From the NCBI GenBank assembly GCA_949361645.1, contig OX442415.1:29182562-29246561 (forward strand): a stretch of 64,000 nucleotides of DNA, given 5' to 3'. Positions within the stretch are counted from its first letter, which is position 1, and every line of letters starts with the position of its first letter. Below the pieces are notes generated by a model that saw only the letters and a program-made list of their open reading frames with translations, did not search any database and was not told where the DNA came from. Source of the DNA: Spongilla lacustris. Lineage: Eukaryota > Porifera > Demospongiae > Spongillida > Spongillidae. Shown here piece by piece: positions 1-10,213 of this stretch. The position numbers and the translations under genes are program-made.

Positions 1-280
1 TGGTAGGTGTTCATGTGATAGGTGCTCATGTGGTAGCTGTTCATGTGGTAGGTGTACATGTGGTAGGTGTTCATGTGGTAGGTGTTCATGTGGTAGGTGT
101 TCATGTGGTAGGTGTACATGTGATAGGTGTTCATGTCGTAGGTGTTCATGTACCACATGTACACCTACCACATGTACACCTACCACATGAACACCTACCA
201 CATGTACACCTACCACATGTACACCTACTACATGAACACCTACCACATGAACACCTACCACATGTACACCTACCACATGA
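1..280. repeat. 15-bp minisatellite in head-to-head inverted array
   Basis: Tandem units of TGGTAGGTGTTCATG run to about 148 and then switch to the reverse complement (TACCACATGAACACC) up to about 280, so the array can fold into a long hairpin. The unit length is divisible by three, so every frame gives a spurious repetitive ORF. The array is cut by the window start. The same satellite, also inverted, recurs at 15090-15680. Confidence 0.95.
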
Positions 281-359
281 AACCCCCAAATGGATTGATT
301 AAGGGTGATTTGGTTCCAGGTAATAGTGTGAGTACACATGAAATGTGTGTGCAGTGGAG

Positions 360-1657
360 TCATGGTGCTGATGCTGAAGGACTTGTCAGTGAATGCCGGG
401 TGTAGGTGGTATAGGTGGTGTAGGCAGCACTGCTCCATCTTCCCAGCCGCTGGATGGTGGATGGTGGGAGGCCTGCTTGTACTGCTGTTGTTGCCACCCC
501 AAATCCTGAGACTGTGAGTGTTGTATTTGGAGGTGTCGTACCCACGTCTGAGCATTAGGTCTTTCAAAATGGCTCTCATAGCTCTGGAGGTGAGTGGGCG
601 ACCGGTGTGGAAGTGAAATAGGGCTGCTCTTGGCGATGCTGTGCAGTTTTCCATAGTATGCTTGCAGTGCCATGACTGGGCATGATGCTTGCAGTGCCAT
701 GACTGGGCATGATGCTCGTAGTGCCATGACTGGGCATGATGCTCGTAGTGCCATGACTGGGCATGATGCTCGTAGTGCCATGACTGGGCATGATGCTTGT
801 AGTGCCATGACTGGGCATGATGCTCGTAGTGCCATGACTGGGCATGATGCTCGTAGTGCCATGACTGGGCATGATGCACGATGAGTGTAACCCACGGATA
901 TTATGGTGCCTCTCCCGGTTTGGTCCGTTTTCGACTTCTTGATAAGGAAGTGATCTGGCCCTCCTTGACCCAGGTGACATTGCTTCTGGTGGGGTGGAGT
1001 CTGGGGTCGAATCTGCTTCTGGTAGTCTGGGTGTACTTGCTAATCCTCAGTAACCTTAAAAAAAAAAACGAAAGTGAGGGCTGCTTTCAGCATAAGGTTG
1101 TCATGACTGCTCAGTGGATCACTGTTCAGTAACCTCAGCAGTTGCTCCAGCATCCCAATGGTGAGAGGCAGTCTCTTGGGTCTGAGGTGGGCTGGGCCCT
1201 GGGAGCGTTGCATGCCTCTGATGGCCAGGTTCAGTGTTGGGTTGTTGTGGGCTGGACTGCTGAACCCACGAGTAAGATGGAGGTGAGTGACGGCTGCCAG
1301 GTACACCTGGATGGTGTTAGCCTGGAGTACTTGGCAGAGATAGGCAGCTTGGACCCTGGAAGAGGGGTCAGATTGAACTGGGTGCAGAAGGTGTAGTACT
1401 TCCTGATCCCTGCCCTGTAGGTGGTGGGGGCCACGGCTCTGGGCAGGAGGTGTCTGAGGCGGCCTTCTAGAGCTCTGCCAGCTCCGGAGGTACAGGCATG
1501 GGCAGCTGGTTGGCCTGGGGGGCAAGGGAAAAGAAGTGTGACATTTGATTGTGGGAAGCACGTCCGCAATGCAGTTCAGTCTGCCTGTGAGGTGCACCAG
1601 GGAAACTGTAAAGTTGTTTCTGGCTGCAATAAAGAACAGGGTTCTTTGGAGATCCAT
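360..1657 (-). pseudogene. Tyrosine recombinase of a DIRS-like retroelement (decayed)
   Basis: Reading the minus strand, an N-terminal core-binding-like segment (IQVYLAAVTHLHLTRG and RSQGPAHLRPKRLPLT, about 1350-1150) is followed by the catalytic end near 570-400: YNTHSLRI, then after a one-base frameshift GVATTAVQAGLPPSTIQ and LGRWSSAAYTTY. The HxxR and GRWSS-AY signatures are what is known for the recombinase domain of DIRS/Ngaro-type elements. Between these halves sits a 27-bp minisatellite, and the frame changes several times, so the gene is dead. It lies downstream of RT and RNase H relics on the same strand, which is the gene order known for DIRS elements. The HxxR and tyrosine neighbourhood are visible; the catalytic arginine of box I was not located. 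Confidence 0.78.
664..880. repeat. 27-bp minisatellite inside the recombinase relic
   Basis: About eight copies of a 27-bp unit (core TGCCATGACTGGGCATGATG) with a few substitutions. The period is a multiple of three, which produces repeated nonapeptide ORFs in several frames. It interrupts the DIRS-like recombinase, so it expanded after the element died or within a variable linker. Confidence 0.92.
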
Positions 1658-2720
1658 TATGCCAGGGTGCTTTGAAGACTGGTTGGTCCATGCATGGACT
1701 ATGGGCAGGTTGTCGCAATGAAACCTGATGCACTGTCCAGGGAGTGCTTGGGTAGCTGCTGGTGTGGCTGCCAGTCACCTCTGAACCAGTGCAGGCACCA
1801 TCCAGGTAAGAGCCAAATCCGAAGGAGCCAAAAGCATCAGTGTACAGCTGGAAGGAGTCAGCATCCTTCCACTCAGGTGCTATGAACATTGAGATACCAT
1901 TCCAAGATGGTAGGAAGCTGTTCCACCATTGTAGTGGCTTCGGGGTTGAGGTGGATGTGGTGGTGTAGCCTTGTCGCTGTTGTTGAGAGCTGGATGAGAC
2001 GACGTAGGAACAGGCGGCCTGCTGGGACTATCTTGGCTGCAAAGGATAGTTTCCCGATGAGAGATAAGAGCTCCCTCTTGGTAGCTTTGCGTTTGGCAAG
2101 CCATGATTTGATCAGGGATGAGATATCCTGCAGCTTCTCTGGTGACAATCTGAGCTGCTGCAGGGAGGAGTCCAGTACAATGCCTAGGAAGGTGATGCAG
2201 GTCGCTGGACCTTCACGGCCACTGGGATCCCCATCGCCTTGCATACCTGGAGCACGGTTGACATGGACTCCTGGCAGGTAGGTTGGTCTGGGGGGCCGAC
2301 TAGGAGAAAATCTTCGAGGTAAGTGGAATAGGATTGCCCCGTAATTGTTCTCTAGGACCCAGTGAAATGTGCTGGCAAAGTTGTCGAAGATCCCACTCAG
2401 ACGCCTGCATGGATTGGAATAATTCTGAGGGCGGATTTTAGATCGACCTTCACCATCCTGGCTCCTTTACTGAATCTGCTAAGAAGGGCCACTGCGTCGT
2501 CAATGGTGGAGTGGTGGATGGAGAATTCTTCCTTGGCAATGAAGTCGTTGATGCTACGACCCTCTGGTGCCGACAAGTGAAGGATAACTCTCCATTTTCT
2601 GTTCTTTTTTGGAACTGCTCCCAGGCCAGATGTGCGGAGGTGCTCTAGGGGCCGTTGTGAGAAGGGGCCGAGGATGCATCCCAGCTCCACCTCTTTTTGT
2701 AACTCAGTGTCCACGATTTT
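1467..2720 (-). pseudogene. DIRS-like reverse transcriptase and RNase H (decayed)
   Basis: On the minus strand, 2714-2397 encodes a reverse-transcriptase palm start (LGAVPKKNRKWRVILHLSAP, INDFIAKEEFSI, VKVDLKSALRIIPIH). After a frame change, 2321-2304 gives the polymerase motif as YLEDF rather than the usual YLDDF, followed by FLLVGPPDQPTC. The segment 2244-1873 continues with TFLGIVLDSS and SLIGKLSFAAK, typical of the RT connection. Then 1889-1790 gives the RNase H start (SFQLYTDAFGSFGFG). The first aspartate of the polymerase pair is replaced by glutamate and there are several frameshifts, so the gene is inactive. Order RT, RNase H, tyrosine recombinase supports a DIRS-like element. Confidence 0.8.
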
Positions 2721-2790
2721 GGGGTGCTGTAGTGCAGAGGTCAGGTTGCGTGCAGTGAAGGGGAATTGGGTATGGGATGCAGCTGGCAGC

Positions 2791-3130
2791 CTTAGCTTTG
2801 GACTGAGTGATTTGTGCCCACCCTGCCATACTTTATATACATGTGTGACCTGGAACCATATCAGGTGTCAATATCTTTGGGGACATTGTGTTAGATTGGA
2901 TGAAGGAATTAGTTGAATGTAAGTGAGACTTTAAGGGGTTTAGATATGAATGGAGGCGAGGCTTTCCCTAGGCTCAGGGTTGAATGGAAGTGAGGCTTTC
3001 CCAGGGGGTGCAACCCTGGGGATTTTAGTATATTGCTCACATACCCCCAAAACATCAAACCAAGTTTAGTACCTAAACCAACACAAAAATGGTGCAGAAG
3101 TATGGTACATGGATGAGGTGAGGTATTGCA
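2791..3130. other. No gene seen; short local direct repeats
   Basis: Contains two imperfect copies of GAGGCTTTCCC (about 2956 and 2990). No exon-like structure was recognised. SD1 copy 1 begins at its right edge. Confidence 0.5.
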
Positions 3131-3285
3131 CTTATCAGATAGCAAGGTAAATAGTGCCTACACAAGTTGCATTAAACAGCACATAAATGCAATGGTATGG
3201 TACATGGTGGTTAAATATGATCAATTGCCTGTGTCAGAATTGTGAATAATGGTCTACATGTGTACTGTTTTCAGTCAATCCGAGT

Positions 3286-3472
3286 TCAGCGCCTCATAGT
3301 GGGAAGTAGGTGGTGCCTAACAGTATGAAGTGGGAGGGTCCTTTTGTCCAGCACCAGTTCACAGGGCAGTCCTCCATCAGATGTTTCTTCTTCAGCAACA
3401 CTATGTATGTGCATGAGCAATACATACACACATCACACATGTCACATACACACATATCTCTCACACACACAT

Positions 3473-3522
<50 letters not shown>

Positions 3523-4583
3523 GACCCAAACTTACCCCAGGTGTGGCCAAGTGACCCTTCCATGTACCAGTTCACCTGGGGGAGTGGCCTGTTCATCAGC
3601 CCTTAGCCCGGCATTTGGGCTTTAGAGGAATAGATACATCATTAACTCTTCAAAGTCATTTGTAGGAGGGAGTTGAAAATACATGCATGAACCTAGTGTG
3701 AGTCTTGTGCATGATGCCTGCTAAAGATACACTGGTTGATGGAGGGCAGCGGGGGGGGGGGGGGGGGGGGGGGGGGGGTTGCAACCTCCTCTTTTGGTCT
3801 ATTACATAATAACATGCGGAATTTATTAGATAATGTACTTATTATTCATGTATTTCTCATGTTTGTATCCCCCTATTTTTGTTTTCAAATACAGTAATGT
3901 GAAAGTACAACTCTTGAGACAACATTGGATGCATTTTGTGAGAGATCATTCAGCTCGCTGGATGCTACAAATGCGGCGATATAAAAGGGGTCCATTCCAA
4001 TGAAACCTTAATTCATCATCATAGTCATGCTGCCCTTCCTCATCACTGCAGGCTGAGTTACTAGTACGTTTACAAATTGACAACAACCACAAAGACCCTG
4101 CTGCACTTCTTCCTCATCGGATGGCTATCACAGTTACAAGCAAGTCTAGTGTCATATTATGAGCAATGGTCCCCTCTTTGGTGACTCTCACTACTACAAT
4201 CCCCCCCCCCCCCCCCCCCCCCCCCCCCCTTTTCATTAAACCTGTATCTGCCACTGCTATATGTCAAACTCATGTCAGTACAAACTGAAGGTAGAGGCTC
4301 TACGGTTTACAACAGTTGGCACAATGACATGCCCATTTACCTAATAACAGACATAAGCAGTCCAAACTACTTTGTAATAGTCTGGGGACCACAAGAAATA
4401 GTCACTAGGCTAACAAGTCATATTAAAATTAGCTGTACGTGTTTCAGGACATAGCATTAATGGTACAGATGTTAGAATCTCACTGTATGAACCTACCTGG
4501 AATCACCGGACATGGTCAGATTCAGCCCAGTAACCCACTGCTTGGTGCCTCTGTCATATTCTGTACATTCCAGCGATGTTAGC
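3286..4583 (-). CDS. Terminal two exons of a duplicated gene (SD1 copy 1), function unknown
   Basis: Exon at 4583-4497 (87 bp) is bounded by TTCAG and GTAGGT and reads LTSLECTEYDRGTKQWVTGL onward. Its two leftover bases join in phase to an exon at 3400-3286 (acceptor ACATAG), reading SVAEEETSDGGLPCELVLDK and ending MRR-stop. The paralogous exons at 17161-17075 and 16395-16278 keep the same splice sites, phase and stop, with a mix of silent and amino-acid changes and no frameshift. The first exon loosely resembles the E-Y-D...W strand of a Kelch-type repeat, but that is weak. Exons further 5' (higher coordinates) were not found, so this may be a 3' fragment of a gene. Confidence 0.6.
3473..3519. 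repeat. (CA)n microsatellite
   Basis: Uninterrupted AC dinucleotide run inside the SD1 copy 1 intron. Copy 2 has only a short CT/CA tract at the matching place, so it expanded after the duplication or contracted in copy 2. Confidence 0.95.
3751..3778. repeat. Poly-G tract (28 bp)
   Basis: Uninterrupted G run. The matching place in SD1 copy 2 has a G run at 16745-16766. Confidence 0.95.
4201..4229. repeat. Poly-C tract (29 bp)
   Basis: Uninterrupted C run. SD1 copy 2 has a C run at 16897-16913 at the matching place. Confidence 0.95.
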
Positions 4584-5486
4584 CTGAAGAAAAGGTAACA
4601 ATGTCAATGTCAATGTAGTAGTTCTAAGCTTTCAACAGCAGCAGTTTGGCAACCTGAACATGCAAACTATGGGCACACTGGGATACTAGCAGGGTCAATA
4701 TTGTCTGCACATGTATCCAGTCCACACATGGGTGCCTGTTGTTCCCATATTCAGGCTGCCGTATTGCTGTGTTGCTTCCACTTTCCACCCCTGTAATGTT
4801 TTCTGGAAACCACCCCGCTCACACCCCTCTTCCTTTATCTGCCCCATCTCATTCACACCTCGGTACACAGCTCTGGTACGTAGGCATGCAGTATACCTAC
4901 TGAGCAACAACACACTTGTGGGCTAACCTCGCCCTTCCAAGTTATACAAAATCATTCACGACCACGAACAAATACAAAAGCAACACCTCATGTAGTATAC
5001 ACACTACCCCGCACATACCGTTCTGCAATGTTTTTAAAATGAATCATTAATACGCGCTGATGTTTTATCATCTATGCCTACTCATTCACACTTTTGTGGT
5101 TCTGCTGTACTGCGCGGGATAACTGCAGATTTATTTTACCTGGCCACTTGGCAAGTATATAGGACAAATAAATGATCAAGATAGTGTAGTATTGGAAACA
5201 GCCATCTTTCAAACAACAACCCAACTATTAAGGATAACAACCAGATGCCTACTATCTCAGAATTAATGCCAGCACAACTCAAATCTGCATGTGTTGGAAT
5301 GTACCTGTTATAAGCACATCCGTGTTCATAGCTCTGAAGAACACTCTAGCAACACAATGTACCCTTGTATCATCCACACCACATAGTATGTGAGGAGGTG
5401 TTGGTCAATGTGACCTGATATTTGCTATTTTGATATTATAAGTGCAGTATGATATGACTATGTGCATACAGGGCCGATGAAGGGGT

Positions 5487-5510
5487 GGGGGGGGGGGGGG
5501 GGGGGGGGGG
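5487..5510. repeat. Poly-G tract (24 bp)
   Basis: Uninterrupted G run followed about 110 bp later by a C-rich stretch (5622-5638); the flanks are C/G-rich on opposite strands. The matching part of SD1 copy 2 lacks this block, so it may be a small insertion. Confidence 0.9.
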
Positions 5511-6355
5511 TAAGCAGGGTTAAGTACCCAAGGCCCCAAGGTATAATAGGGGTCCTGTGGTCCAAAATAGTAGCATGCAGTTTAAACATACATGTGCTAT
5601 GGATGTATAAAACTTCGAGATCCCCCCCCCTCCCCCCCATTTGTATTTCCAGGGCCAATGGGACCCCCAAATGATCTGTTACCCCGGGCCTTTCACCAGC
5701 CCTGTGTGCATATGCACACGCACACACAAACGGTTTGAGCAGTTTTTGAGGTGGTTAGATGCTCAGACACAAGTGCTAAATAAAGTACTTGGCACCTTAC
5801 ACTCAGCAGTAGAGCAAGCTCGTGTTTATCATCATAATAGTATATCAGGAGTGACATGATGTAACATGCAGATAAAATTTTATACCCCTTCCATCCTTAC
5901 TCCAATGCTGTGTATATACATCCTCCAACATTAATGCTCTTGTGCAAACATTAACCCCTCCCGCTTACTCAAGTTATGACAGCTCACGTGATTACTATAT
6001 GATATCATGATACATGTACGTACTAATTGTAATCACTGATCCGCCCCTGCATCCTGACGATGCTTTGCAATATTATTTGCTAGCAACTTACAAAACACAC
6101 AACAGTCGCAAGTGTGTGTCACAAATGGTTAGATCGAAGACACCCTATTCCCCAGCGTGCAATATTTACACGGTACTACTACCGCACACGTACTGGACAT
6201 ATTGGACTTGGTGAAATCTCGCTGCAATGCATGTTGAATCGCATTGGTCTGAGGAACCACCAATTTCTCCCTTCACATCGTGCGATTGACGATCCTGATT
6301 CGCTTTTAAGTTCGAGTAATCTGGCCCTTGCCAGCGGCTACTAGACTAGCGCATC

Positions 6356-6944
6356 TAAATATAGGCCTATTTACCCACAGCGATGGGAACGAGGTGCATT
6401 CCAGTGTTATGCCACACCCACTGGTGGTCAATGGCGGTGTTTCACTGAATCAAGCATTGACATTAATTTTTGTACATTGATGAGGATGAGGGGTACATCC
6501 AGTGGTGGTATAAACAACACACAGACGCCACATACAAAGTAAAGTTTTCAAAGTAGTTAACCAACCATTCGGCAGTGTTATATAACTTTCCTTGTTGTTT
6601 GGAAGTATTTTGCTGCAGCATTAAATACATACGCATGTAACGTTTTTGCTCAAGCCACACAGTCAAGATGGTTTTTTCCACGGCGATTTTAGTGCGTGGG
6701 CAGTGTGGCCATAGATATTATAGTTACATCTATGGTGTGGCTAACGTCACGCGATTACGTGGGGGTGGCGCCTCTTGCCGCAGGCGCTAGCGTTGAGCCG
6801 GAGACTAGTAGAGCCAGGAGCTGTACTAGAAGGTATGTGTAATGGTTTAGACCTATTTATATTTCGATGGATTTTATAGATAGCATCGCGTGGTGCGCCA
6901 AATCATAAGTAAGATTTTGGGGACGACACACCTCGCAAGAGCGA
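6356..6944. other. No gene seen; contains a dispersed repeat block
   Basis: A block at 6376-6440 (GGGAACGAGGT ... CCACACCCACT) is repeated at about 40376-40440. Otherwise no coding or RNA feature was recognised. Confidence 0.5.
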
Positions 6945-7108
6945 AAAATAAGGCATATATTCATCGTGGAATTAGGAAAACTGTTGGTGTTCATAGTGCA
7001 ACCATACCGCTTTCAACTATCGAAAGGACCGACCTTCACCGAATGAATTTTACTGATAAAAGCAGTGTGGTTTTCCTAACTCCACGATGAATATAGATGC
7101 CTTATTTT
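6945..7108. mobile_element. MITE with ~38-bp terminal inverted repeats
   Basis: Left end AAAATAAGGCATATATTCAT is the inverse of the right end (…ATGAATATAGATGCCTTATTTT), and the match continues inward through CGTGGA-TTAGGAAAAC. The internal phrase AACTGTTGGTGTTCATA recurs at about 30541, where another terminal-inverted-repeat element sits, so the two probably belong to one family. The element abuts the palindrome beginning at 7110. Confidence 0.85.
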
Positions 7109-7109
7109 A

Positions 7110-8415
7110 ATACCGCGTTTACACGACGATGGTACAGTACGGAACGGCTCAGCATGGCACGGTACGGAACGGTTATCGAGTAACGTTTACACGTGTTTGT
7201 GGCTATGTGGTATAGAATGGTTTTTAAAAAGCAATTCCGTAATTAACTACAATCATTGCCAGAAATCAAAATGGATGCCTTGTTTACAACGTTCCGTGCA
7301 ATCGAGAAAAGGAGGCATCAGATGCACAAAAGAAGGAGAGCGATTATTTTCTCGTAACATACGCAATATTATGGCAATGGCCATCCAATACACCTCAAAT
7401 GGCCTCAGTAACCGATCTTGTTGTACACCAATTGATTTTTTCCCCCAATTTTCCAGTTGCACATGCATCGATTCCTCTCCCCAAATCTTTATCACCCGTT
7501 TGTTTCGTCCAATCCACCATTTTAATACTATGGAAACCAGTTCTACGCATGCTCAATTGCTATCATATCCCGATCTACCACAATCGAGTCGTGCCGTGCC
7601 GGGTAGCCCGGTTATTGCAACCGTGTTGGCTCGGCACGGTTTTGACAGGGTTTACACGTGAAATTTTTACCGAACCGTACCGTGCCGAGCCGTAGCGTAT
7701 CGTGCTGGCACGGAAAAATTGTGTCGTGTAAACGGGGTATTATACCCCGTTTACGGAAAAATTGTGTCGTGTAAACGGGGTATTTGACCCCGTTTACACG
7801 ACACAATTTTTCCGTGCCAGCACGATACGCTACGGCTCGGCACGGTACGGTTCGGTAAAAATTTCACGTGTAAACCCTGTCAAAACCGTGCCGAGCCAAC
7901 ACGGTTGCAATAACCGGGCTACCCGGCACGGCACGACTCGATTGTGGTAGATCGGGATATGATAGCAATTGAGCATGCGTAGAACTGGTTTCCATAGTAT
8001 TAAAATGGTGGATTGGACGAAACAAACGGGTGATAAAGATTTGGGGAGAGGAATCGATGCATGTGCAACTGGAAAATTGGGGGAAAAAATCAATTGGTGT
8101 ACAACAAGATCGGTTACTGAGGCCATTTGAGGTGTATTGGATGGCCATTGCCATAATATTGCGTATGTTACGAGAAAATAATCGCTCTCCTTCTTTTGTG
8201 CATCTGATGCCTCCTTTTCTCGATTGCACGGAACGTTGTAAACAAGGCATCCATTTTGATTTCTGGCAATGATTGTAGTTAATTACGGAATTGCTTTTTA
8301 AAAACCATTCTATACCACATAGCCACAAACACGTGTAAACGTTACTCGATAACCGTTCCGTACCGTGCCATGCTGAGCCGTTCCGTACTGTACCATCGTC
8401 GTGTAAACGCGGTAT
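7110..8415. mobile_element. 1.3-kb near-perfect palindrome: two head-to-head element copies
   Basis: The left arm (7110 to about 7739) is the reverse complement of the right arm (about 7788 to 8415), apparently without mismatch where compared. The outer ends are ATACCGCGTTTACACGAC and its inverse, flanked by TA on both sides (7108-7109 and 8416-8417). The centre (7740-7787) holds an extra partial copy of the inner end (ATACCCCGTTTAC). Each arm therefore looks like a ~630-bp element with variant ends. Identical ORFs of 80 and 98 codons occur on both arms in opposite orientation; no known protein was recognised in them. The superfamily is uncertain. Confidence 0.85.
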
Positions 8416-9635
8416 TAGGCTCTTACGAGGTGAGACTAATTCGCTCTCGCGACTCCGAATTAAAAGTGGATTTCTGTGGTTAGCCATGACGTAATGTATA
8501 GAGATTCTATTACGTCTACATCACTAACGCCAGTATTCCGCGGCAGCATGTTCGCGCTACTGAAGTCAGTGCATGGCCACTACTGTGCGCAGGCTAGTGG
8601 TGCCTTCATGTAGGTACTTTAATAAATTGCGTTTGCGTTGATCTAAATCTCGTCGAAAATTGTGACCGTATTTAGGATTTCTCTACGAGTGCTTAAGAAG
8701 ACGCGCGCTTTGTAAAGTTGTTTGCAAGGTATTGAGGACTTTATTGCTAGAATACAGAACAAAAGGGGTTGCCCGATACACTATTGGTATCTAAATGTAA
8801 GCCAACATACGGCGTTATTTTGTGTGCCTCATTGATTTCCATAGTAATCGGTCGCGATTAGCCATTCCCTAGATTCTTAAAGCACTCACTTGAGGAAGCG
8901 TTTCCCGTGTTTATTAGGTCTTAGCCTATATCAGGATAAAGTTTCATGAGCTTTGGATGGTGCCCAAGGTGTTTACTGTTGGATTGCTTAGAGCTTGACA
9001 GAATAATGCTTAACCTGGCATTTCTGTGTTAGAGCCCTGGGAATTAGACTTATTTTTTGTATTTTCAACGCATAGATAATCTATTTTGTTTATGTGTCAA
9101 AGAGTTGTGTGATAGTTCTATTTAATACGCACCGAATTCGTCAAGGCACGCGTTAGTTATGGAAAGTATTGTACAGCATGGACCGCCATATCATTAAAAA
9201 CAGCTCAATCATCAAAATATGATGGTGCCCACACAGCGTATAAGACAATATTTTCATGTTAGTGTATCCTAGCTATGCAATAACATTGAGAAATACATTT
9301 ACCCATAACCAGCATATGCCCAGTTATTGAAGTAGCTTTGGATCAAATGGCAGGTTTGAAAATTACTGCTCTCCCTGAACCTTGAAGTAAAAAATTCTGC
9401 ATGCTACAACAGAATATGATAAGATAAGATAATAGATATTGTAGTACACTAGCTACTTTTAAAGGTGTGTAATATGTGTATTATAGGCACAGTTGCATGG
9501 CTACCTTGAAGGTACTTTAGCTCATTTATCACCATCCATTGTTCACCAAGTATGTTTGCTGAACACAATGCACCCTTGGCCTGGCTGATTACCTTTATAG
9601 AAAAAACATCTAATGTTAAATGATGGATGTAAATT
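8416..9635. other. No gene recognised
   Basis: AT-rich sequence with a GATAAGATAAGATAAT tract near 9419. No convincing exon, RNA gene or mobile element was seen. Confidence 0.45.
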
Positions 9636-9866
9636 ATGCAGTGGTTGTGTGCACACTCTCAGAACAAGCAAGAAAATATAGCCTTTTTGCATCGCCAAGC
9701 TCAGAGAGTAAAGTTAGTTAGTAAACAACATGAACACAACATTTCTATATTGCAAGATCAGCAACTTAAAGATAAGATTCAAGAGAAGGAGAGCAGTTCA
9801 AGGAGGAAGATGGAAAAGAAGTTGCAATGTGCATGTGGCAGAAAAGGAAGTGGAATTATCAAATGA
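9636..9866 (+). CDS. Small lysine/glutamine-rich ORF, doubtful
   Basis: A 76-codon ORF from ATG with a helical, charged composition (LVSKQHEHNISILQDQQLKD, then KIQEKESSSRRKMEKK). It lies just upstream of a LINE relic on the same strand. It could be a tail of a transposon-associated protein or chance. No family was recognised. Confidence 0.25.
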   Translation: MQWLCAHSQNKQENIAFLHRQAQRVKLVSKQHEHNISILQDQQLKDKIQEKESSSRRKMEKKLQCACGRKGSGIIK

Positions 9867-9894
9867 GTTTCCTAATATCTCATAATTACCTCCC

Positions 9895-10213
9895 CACTCA
9901 CTCCTGCCACTTTGCATGACGCGTGTAATTCAGCAGGTGTTGCAGCTCACAAAGCAGAGTGCCGAAAGCACTCTTCCAATGACCCGAAGTGTCAGGAGCT
10001 AGGGTGGGTATGCGTTCCTCTGGCAGTGGAATCGTATATGGGAACTGGGGTAAAGAGGCCCAGAACACCTTCGCTAGACTAGCTTCCATCCTCTCGATCT
10101 TCCTGCACTGCCCCAAGGCAAAGGTCTTGACAGAGATTTATGGGTGGTTGAATACTTCATTAGTGAGGTCAGTAGCTAGGGCAATCCTGTCCAGAAGATG
10201 CGTTCCAGGTTAA
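9895..10213 (+). pseudogene. C-terminal relic of a non-LTR retrotransposon polyprotein
   Basis: One frame reads ATLHDACNSAGVAAHKAECR and CQELGWVCVPLAVESY. After a +1 shift the next frame reads YGNWGKEAQNTFARLAS, LTEIYGWLNTSLV, RSVARAILSRR and stop. The pattern LGWVCVPL-VE-YG-WG-EA--TFSRLAS followed by an R-A-AI-L-R end is, from memory, the C-terminus of LINE-type reverse transcriptase proteins common in cnidarians and sponges. The frameshift shows it is dead. A LINE RT core of the same general type lies at 22690-23183. Confidence 0.65.

Larger units (their letters stand above)
360..2790 (-). mobile_element. Degenerate DIRS-like (YR) retrotransposon
   Basis: This groups the RT, RNase H and tyrosine recombinase relics as one element on the minus strand. 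Its base composition is more GC-rich than the surroundings. No split direct repeats or inverted termini typical of DIRS elements could be defined, so the boundaries are approximate. Confidence 0.75.
3131..6355. repeat. Segmental duplication SD1, copy 1
   Basis: Aligns by eye, with indels, to 16131-18745 over essentially its full length. Anchors are CTTATCAGATA (3131 and 16131), the exon pair on the minus strand (3286-3400 and 4497-4583), the block near 4700-4900, and the block 6090-6345 matching 18420-18720. Differences are mostly microsatellite length, poly-G/C tracts and small insertions. The two copies are in direct orientation about 13 kb apart. Confidence 0.9.

Noticed and set aside
1..280. 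CRISPR-like array from the regular 15-bp repeats
   Set aside because: No spacers, unit far too short, contiguous satellite in a eukaryotic genome.
386..980. ORFs with repeated MALRASCPV or MPSHGTTSI nonapeptides
   Set aside because: Frames through the 27-bp minisatellite; the recognisable recombinase residues lie in another frame.
7197..7661. 154- and 207-codon ORFs on the palindrome arms as possible transposases
   Set aside because: No catalytic or DNA-binding motif recognised, and the opposite strand is equally open; kept only as part of the palindrome.
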